From the NCBI GenBank assembly GCA_023362775.1, contig JALMGJ010000002.1, positions 71,835,414-71,899,413 of the forward strand: 64,000 bases of DNA. The letters are read 5' to 3'. The DNA comes from Charina bottae (taxonomy: Eukaryota; Chordata; Lepidosauria; Squamata; Charinaidae). Under the pieces are notes generated by a model. That model had not been told where the DNA came from. It saw only the letters and a program-made list of their open reading frames with translations, and did no database searches. The position numbers and the translations under genes were made by a program. Shown here piece by piece: positions 58,001 through 64,000 of the stretch. How positions within the stretch are numbered: position 1 is the stretch's first letter; each line of letters begins with the position of its first letter.

Positions 58001-58503
58001 CAGAGCTTTCCAAACTGTGTGTCGGGACACGTTAGTGTGTCGGCTGCAGTGTCTGGGTGTGTCCTGGCTGCTGCTGCCTCCGAGCCCTGCCAGGATTCCA
58101 TGCAGGTCCTAGTGCCTGCCTTGTGCCTTGCTGCCTCCAAACCTGCCCTTCCAGGATTCCGCGGAGGTCCTAGTGCCTGCCTTGTGCCCTGCTGCCTCCA
58201 AACCTGCCCTGCCAGGATTCCACGCAGGTCCTAGTGCCTGCCTTGTGCCTTGCTGCCTCCAAACCTGCACTACCAGGATTCTGTGCAGGTCCTAGTGCCT
58301 GCCTTGTGCCTTGCTGCCTCCAAACCTGCACTACCAGGATTCTGTGCAGGTCCTAGTGCCTGCCTTGTGCCTTGCTGCCTCCAAACCTGCTGTGATTCTG
58401 CGCAGGTCCTAGTGCCTGCCTTGTGCTCTGCTGTAAGAGTGTGTCGCAAAATGATGCATGTCTAAAAAGTGTGTCTCCAACATGAAAAGCTTGGAAAGCT
58501 CTG
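58001..58503 (+). mobile_element. Non-autonomous hAT element carrying a ~61-bp minisatellite
   Basis: Ends 'cagagctttccaaact' and 'agcttggaaagctctg'; perfect 8-bp duplication 'ctataaat' (57993-58000 and 58504-58511). About six units of 61 bp containing 'caggtcctagtgcctgcctt' lie at 58076-58440. The units keep an open frame by chance, giving repeats of PCQDSMQVLVPALCLAASKP-like sequence. This is not a CRISPR array: there are no spacers. Confidence 0.93.
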
Positions 58504-58794
58504 CTATAAATGGTAGAAACCAGCTACTGTATGTTGGCCATTCAAAGGACTTTTACAATGAGAAACAAACTAGCCTGGTTTCAGAGAAGCCATTCTGAAT
58601 TGTATTAGCCAGGGTGGGGTTCAGGGTTTGCATAAGCAGCTGCTTCAGAAGGACTAGACTTTGGAGTTCAATTTACAGCCCTCAAAAAAAAAAATCAGTG
58701 CTTGTGATTCATATTACAAGAAGGGGTTTTCAGTTCTCCAAGCAAGCAACATAGGTTAGGTACCTTCAACTATAATATATTATCTGCCTACCTT

Positions 58795-58930
58795 AGTGAG
58801 ATTGGTCACTCTGGAAGCATCTCTCTCTGATCTCAGTCAGAGGTCTTTTCATCGCCTGCTAACCAAACCTTTGAATGGAAGATGCCACTCTGGCACTTTC
58901 TGCACACAAAGAGTGTGCTCTATTTTTCAC
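58795..58930 (-). mobile_element. tRNA-derived SINE fragment
   Basis: 'cttttcatcgcctgctaacc', 'tggaagatgccactctggca' and 'ctttctgcacacaaagagtg' track a common reptilian SINE ('..ctggagatgcc..ttctgcatgcaaag..gctcta') read in reverse. Confidence 0.5.
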
Positions 58931-59039
58931 CAAAACAGCCATTCCCTCTCTAGGTTAGTGTAACATATGCTTGTTAGAGCCTGCTATTTTCCCATTGGAA
59001 TCTGGATTGTGCCTGGAAACATATTGCTAACCAATGCAG

Positions 59040-59480
59040 CAGAGGTGTTATGCTGCTAAAGTGGCTCTCCGGGTCGTCTTCTTAACTGTAGAAGGCAACC
59101 CCATGTAGACAGAATTACAGTAGTCTAAATGCATGGTGATACGGGCATGAGTCGCTCCTGGTCCAAAAAGGACTGCAGCTGTTGCACCAGCCCTAACTGG
59201 GCAAAAGGTCCCCTGCCCATGGCTTCTCATCACTGTTCAGGCAGGAGCTATGAGTCCAGGAGAATCCCTTCTTTGCAGGTTGTGGTATTCTCTTTCAAGG
59301 CAAACGCAACCTATCTAGAGACAAGTTAGGAGTTGGGATGCAGGCAGATTGTTTACCTACAACAGCATCTCTGTCTTGCTGGGATTCAGTCCCATTCAGT
59401 CCCATCCAGCCCCTTACAGACCCCAACACCACATAAGGACATCTACTGAATCTCTGGTTCAGTTTGGGATGACAATGTAT
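59040..59480 (-). pseudogene. CR1/L2-clade LINE fragment, RT C-terminus
   Basis: Minus strand near 59140-59050 reads MHLDYCNSVYMGLPSTVKKT, the LDYCN..GLP motif of CR1/L2-clade RTs. Sequence to about 59480 is probably the same element upstream. Confidence 0.65.
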
Positions 59481-59539
59481 CAGCTTACTTCCATCCTACC
59501 CCAAACCCCTCACTGCACAACCTGGTGGGACAACAGTCA

Positions 59540-59945
59540 AGAATACCATACCTGCTATCTTCTACTTGTCTCACACGATTGGGTAGAGTTGGCATGCTCT
59601 GGGTCCCATCAATTAAACATCTGATGAGACCCAGGAAACAGGCTTTCTCTGCCTCAGTGCCTCCCAAGAAAAAATCTCCCCACAGACTCATATGACCCCC
59701 ACCCTCACCTTATTTAAATGAGCCTATAATACCTGGCGGTTCCCCTAGGCCTTGGGCTAGGACAGGGGCAGACCCCTTGTGAGAAATTGCTCTGTCAATT
59801 GGTGTGTTATTTTCCCCCCCAGACATTTGTTTTGTATTGTTTGAAATGGTCTTCTTTGAAATGGTCTTGTACTATACAGTATGCTGCACAGACTTGTGGT
59901 GGTATAGGGCAGCCTATAAACTTAATAAATAAAATAAAATAAAAT
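59540..59945 (+). pseudogene. CR1/L2-clade LINE 3' end
   Basis: WVPSIKHLMRPRKQAFSASVP (59590-59655) matches the 'R.RAFS.AAP' region of the LINE at 30.3 kb; the tail 'gggcagcctataaacttaat' with AAATAAAATAAAA follows. Confidence 0.65.
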
Positions 59946-60314
59946 ATTTTTAAAAATTAGGAAGACTTCTTCCCAAAAGGGAAGGTTGTTCAGTTTCTCT
60001 ACTTTTATGTTTTTCTTTTATTCTTTTCCTGTACCTTACCATATATTTCCAATTTTTATTTTGGGAGCTGTTTGCATATGTGTTGTGTGTACGGGTGACA
60101 TATATTTATTTATTACACTACATCCTTTTTTAAAAAATCAATTTCAACAGCTGGAATTAATTTTCCTGTTACTGAATCTTCACTCAGAGCTGTCATAGAG
60201 CGAAAGGCGTTCTATTAGCATAAACATAACTGAAAGCTTTGGTATTTGCATTAATGTACTTTTAACAAGTTGACAGGTTTCTGGCACATATTGCCAAGAT
60301 CTGAGAACCAAGGA

Positions 60315-60345
60315 GTGTGTGGTGTGTGTGTGTGTGTGTGTGTGC
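60315..60345. repeat. (GT)n microsatellite
   Basis: About 14 GT units with one interruption. Confidence 0.9.
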
Positions 60346-61479
60346 TGGGAACAGTGGAAGGCTGCAGCCTTCCTTACACTGGCTGAATTGTGTGAAGCTG
60401 TCAGGTAAAACCTCAGGTTTCTTTCCCACCACAGAAATGTCAGGCAAAGTTATGCACCTCTAAGCAGGTGCACAAATCTGATGGGAGTCCATGAATCTGC
60501 ACTAGGAATTTTTACCACATTCCTCCTAGTCCAATTAGAAGATATGTGCTTGAAACTGAAGAATAACTTTCTTTTTAACTTCTTTTAATAGACTTGGTGC
60601 ATAATACTTGCTGGAGGAACTCTCTGATACATGTGTATGTTTTAATTACAGTATGATTTCTGCAACATAGTTCTTTATAACTGGATCTCTGGTAGGTTTC
60701 AAAATAGATTGGAAACTAGGGAAGCCTTTACAAACTCAATAGCTCACTTCAGTATGTCTCACAGTGAAGGCAAAGTAGAGAAGTGGCAAGTGATTGCAGG
60801 AGCATAGAAGAACTGGATCATCTAGCCTGGCAGCCAAGGACAAACTACACTTCTTTTCATAAAAAAGAATTAATTGACCATTATTTCTTAATATGATCAG
60901 AAATACTATTGCACTAGTACAATCTGCTATTGTACTAAGCAGATATATGGGACTATATCTGCTTAAATGAAACAAACATAATTAACCGGAATGGGACTGT
61001 GTGCCTTTATGACAAGGATAGGAAGCCATTTTGTGCTGGTGGGCAGCCCAAAATGCTTGGAATTTTGACAGTGGTCACACGTGCAGTTACAAAATGGCTG
61101 CCACGGGAATGTTGTCAGTGTGGGAATTGCCAACCCAGAACATATGGTGGTTGGTGGTTCCCCTTCACCCTATCCATCCACTCAGGATGCTCCTCTGCTT
61201 ATGCCATCTTTCCAAACAAAGGAATGAGTTGCAACCATCCTCTATTTTTATGCAAAAATGCATGAAAAGTGGCACTGGAGTGGGTAAACTTAACCATACA
61301 TTTTAATATTGGATTACTATGATTTATGATGCGATCATGATCTACATGACTGATGTCTGAATCATTCTGTTTTCATTGTAAGTGTATTGGGCAATTTGAT
61401 GTTATTAATTCCTTTGAGCATCTTAAAGAAGAAGCATGACTTTGTTAAAAATAATCTATATAGATAAGGTCCTAGTTTC
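60346..61479. other. Stretch without gene
   Basis: AT-rich single-copy-looking DNA; 60130-60290 just before it is a weak conserved-block candidate. Nothing coding recognised. Confidence 0.35.
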
Positions 61480-61639
61480 AGTTCTTGAAAATTCCAGTTT
61501 AAGAAGATCTTTAGATGACAGGACTAGGAAAAAAAGGGTTTTAGGGTTCAAAGAGATGCTGCAAGTCTGACCAGACCGCTTTTCTCCTGACCATCCTTCT
61601 TGGTCATAGACATACTCTGTTCGTCCTGGTGTGTTTTTG

Positions 61640-63398
61640 TAATGCTCAATCAGTGCAGCCGCGTTCTGCCATCCGCCCAATTGGTCTGCTGGTAATTAAT
61701 ATAGCATCTTAAATACTGTTCCAGAATAGCATTGACACGTTCTGTTTCTCCATCTGATTGAGGATGATGAGCCGATGAGAGGTTTCCTTGGATCTTCAGA
61801 TTCCTAAGAAGTGCCTTCCAGAACTTGGCAGTAAATTGGGTACCTCGATCTGAGATGAAATGCTTGGCTAATCCATGTAAATGGAAAATGTGATGAATAT
61901 ATACAGTAGCTGAGCTGTTTCTTGCACAGTAGGAAGACCGGAACAAGCAATGAAGTGAGCCATCTTGGTAATAGTGTCCACTATTACTAAAATTGTGTTG
62001 GCACCACTGGATTTAGGGAGATCTGTGATAAAATCCATTGATACCAACTCCCAGGGTTGCTGTGGCATGGGTAGCGGCATGAGAAGACCCTCAGGTTTGC
62101 CCGTCTGATGCTTGGCCCGCCAGCAATCAGGACAAGAGATTACATATTGCTTGACATCGTTTAGCATGTGTGGCCACCAAAACTCTTGTGACAAGAGGTT
62201 GAGAGACTTAAAAAATCCGAAGTAACCTGCAGCTGGATTATCATGACACCATCTTAAGACTTTTTCTCAAAGTTCTCCAGGAGGTACATAATAACGACCC
62301 TGAAAACACAATAATCCATGGTCCCAGCTCCATAAGGCTGCTTGCTCGGGTGGCATTTGTTCCAATTCCTTCTTTTGTTTTCGCACAAATGGGACTTTTT
62401 GTTGGTGTTCTTGAAGTTGTTGCATAAGATTTTTGTTGACTGGTTGCTGCAAATTTCTCGATGGGAATCACTGAGCGAGGAGGCAAGGGTAGTGCAGTTC
62501 TTTCATATTCAGGTTTTCTGGAGAGGGCATCAGCTTGTTGGTTATGGCCCCGGGGAATGTAAGTTACTCGAAAATTAAAATGGGAAAAGAAAATGGACCA
62601 GCGGATCTGTCTTTGGTTTATGTTGCGTGAAGTTTTAAGGTGTTTGAGGTTATGATGGTCCGTTCTCACCTCTACTGCATGACGAGCTCCTTCCAAATGA
62701 TGTTGCCAGACTTCGAATGCTACCTTGATTGCTAAAAGTTCCTTGTCCCAAATAGTGTATGCCCCCTCTGCCTGTGACAATTTGCGAGAGTAGTAAGCGC
62801 AGGGACACAACACTCCTGTTTGAGGATCTTTTTGCAAACAAATGTCTCCAATGGCGACTTCTGAGGCATCAGTTTCTACGAAGAAAGGTTGAGTAGGGTC
62901 TCGATGTCTAAGAATGGGTTTAGACATGAAAGCTTGCTTGAGTTGTTGAAATGCTCTGTTTTCAGTCTCCCCCCAACGAAATCTGGATCTTTTCTTGAGT
63001 GGGTCAGAAAGTGGAGCTGTTAGCTTGGCAAACTGTGGAATACATGTTCTGTAGTAATTGGCGAAGCCCAATAGTCTTTGAATGTCCTTGGCTCTGCAAA
63101 GTGGTTGCCAGGCTTGAAGGGTTTCTATTTTGTCCGGTTCCATGGCTAACCCATGGTGAGATATTCGATGCCCAAGGAAGTCTATGGTAGACTGAGCAAA
63201 CTGGCATTTTTCTAGTTTTGTATATAGTTGATTCGCCCTAAGGTGCTGCAGTACTTTTCTTACATGTTGGAAATGTTCTGAGAGTGATGATGAAAAAATT
63301 AAAATATCATCCAAATATATAGTCAGGTTCTGATCTAGAAGGTCCCTGAACACATCATGCATGAAATGCATGAACACACCTGGTGCATTAGAAAGCCC
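61640..63398 (-). pseudogene. Ty3/gypsy pol: C-terminal RT, RNase H, integrase
   Basis: The minus strand begins at GLSNAPGVF (63398). A 378-codon frame (62241-63377) carries RT YLDD in TIYLDDILIFSSSLSEHFQH, DFLGHRISHHGL and LGFANYYRTCIPQFAKLTAP, then RNase H with FFVETDASEVAIGD, WDKELLAIKV and RTDHHNLKHL. Integrase follows after a frame change near 62200: finger SCPDCWRAK, catalytic D in VSMDFITDLPKS, D in FISDRGTQFT and E in SDGETERVN, ending at INYQQTNWADG (about 61670). RT integrates with RNase H to copy RNA into DNA; integrase inserts it. No LTR, gag or N-terminal RT is attached on either side. Confidence 0.88.
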
Positions 63399-63518
63399 GT
63401 CTCATTGGTTTCTGCACAAGGTAAGTTTTGTTTCTCTGATAAGTTTCATTTTCCTCTAGCTCAGAGTCAGGCTGGACTCTGACACCTATAGTTTATTTCA
63501 GGATCATTGTCCTAGTGC

Positions 63519-64000
63519 AAGGGTCGGAAATGGCGGCTCTTGAGCCAATTCTGGCTCTTTGGCCCCTCGGCTCAGGCTCTCTCTCTCTGTCTGCCGCCCG
63601 ACATCCGGAAAGCCGGTCTCTGGAAGCAGCGCGAACCCTGGGGAAGAAACAGAGACGCTGATTGGTGGAGGCTCAGAAGGAAGGACGCCTCCACCAATCA
63701 GCGCGCGCCAAAGGGGAGCAGAGAGGCGGCCTGAACAAGGCGAAGCCCGATTGGCCCTGCTTCCCAGAGGCGCGAAAAAAAGACTTACCTCCATTGCCTG
63801 AGACAACCCGCACAGAAGCCTCTAGATTCCGCGCCGGCTCCTGTTTCCGGGCCTCGCCTTGCTACCGCCCCAGAGCCCTGCCTTGCTTCCGCGCTGGACC
63901 CTGACTCCACGCTTTCTCATGCCACCACGCCAAGCCGTGGAGCAGTGCCATCTCCAGCCGCAGTAGCCCCTGCAACCGCTCCTGCGCCGCCTCCGACAGC
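63519..64000 (+). mobile_element. hAT-like element, left end, runs off the window
   Basis: 'caagggtcggaaatggcggc', 'tcttgagccaattctggctc' is the start typical of a common hAT-type family ('cag.ggtcggcaa..ggctcttgagcc'). The interior is GC-rich with 'ccaatcagcgcgcgcc'. The right end is outside the window, so size and duplication are unknown. Confidence 0.5.

Noticed and set aside
58076..58440. Regularly spaced repeats resembling a CRISPR array
   Set aside because: The whole 61-bp unit is repeated, with no unique spacers, and it lies inside a TSD-flanked hAT element in a vertebrate genome.
61480..61670. Continuation of gypsy integrase into a C-terminal or chromodomain
   Set aside because: Reading frames after NWADG no longer match integrase; no motif supports it.

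Overview
This window looks like intergenic or intronic DNA from a squamate reptile (lizard or snake). No host protein-coding gene could be supported. The assignment rests on the repeats: several 5'-truncated RTE/BovB LINE copies, a Sauria-type SINE whose 3' end matches the BovB tail, many CR1/L2-clade LINE fragments with 'accgcc..agagtcc' tails, hAT and Tigger-like MITEs, a 5S-rRNA-derived SINE, and Penelope-type palindromes. The species cannot be read from the sequence.

Layout. 0-3 kb: BovB endonuclease part (minus strand) split by a small MITE, then single-copy-looking DNA. 3.18-8.41 kb: a long, broken Ty1/copia element (left LTR, initiator-tRNA-Met primer site, gag, protease, integrase, RT, RNase H, polypurine tract, stub of the right LTR) with a SINE inside its pol. 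8.4-24 kb: SINEs, BovB fragments, an L2-like 3' end, and a decayed non-BovB LINE carrying an internal BovB fragment; 9.2-13.6 kb holds GC-richer, conserved-looking non-coding DNA. 24-34 kb: an L2-like LINE split by BovB, a Sauria SINE, a 5S-derived SINE, two L2-like 3' ends and a decayed BEL/Pao-like gag. 34-50 kb: MITEs, two large palindromic Penelope-type units at 37.25-37.52 and 47.25-47.52 kb, BovB, and several SINEs. 51.9-55.8 kb: 5' half of a Ty3/gypsy element (LTR, gag, protease, start of RT). 55.8-58.5 kb: three TSD-flanked hAT elements. 58.8-60 kb: SINE and LINE remnants. 61.5-63.4 kb: the other half of a gypsy pol (end of RT, RNase H, integrase). The window ends inside a further hAT-like element.

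The most interesting signal is in the two Penelope-type palindromes. Each arm carries a 43-nt block laid out like a minimal hammerhead ribozyme: CTGAAGA core, stem II, GAAAC, a two-base-pair ACGT stem III, and flanking TCCT/AGGA for stem I. One arm keeps every element, with one extra U before stem II. Both units are flanked by target-site duplications. Also notable: the two gypsy halves break at neighbouring points of RT but lie in swapped order; one SINE head is joined to two different LINE tails; and another SINE family carries the same internal triplication at two loci 40 kb apart.

All coding sequence seen is transposon-derived and broken, so there are no operons or working pathways to describe. 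Functional relations are parasitic: SINEs sharing LINE tails, MITEs dependent on absent transposases, and nested insertions that give relative ages.
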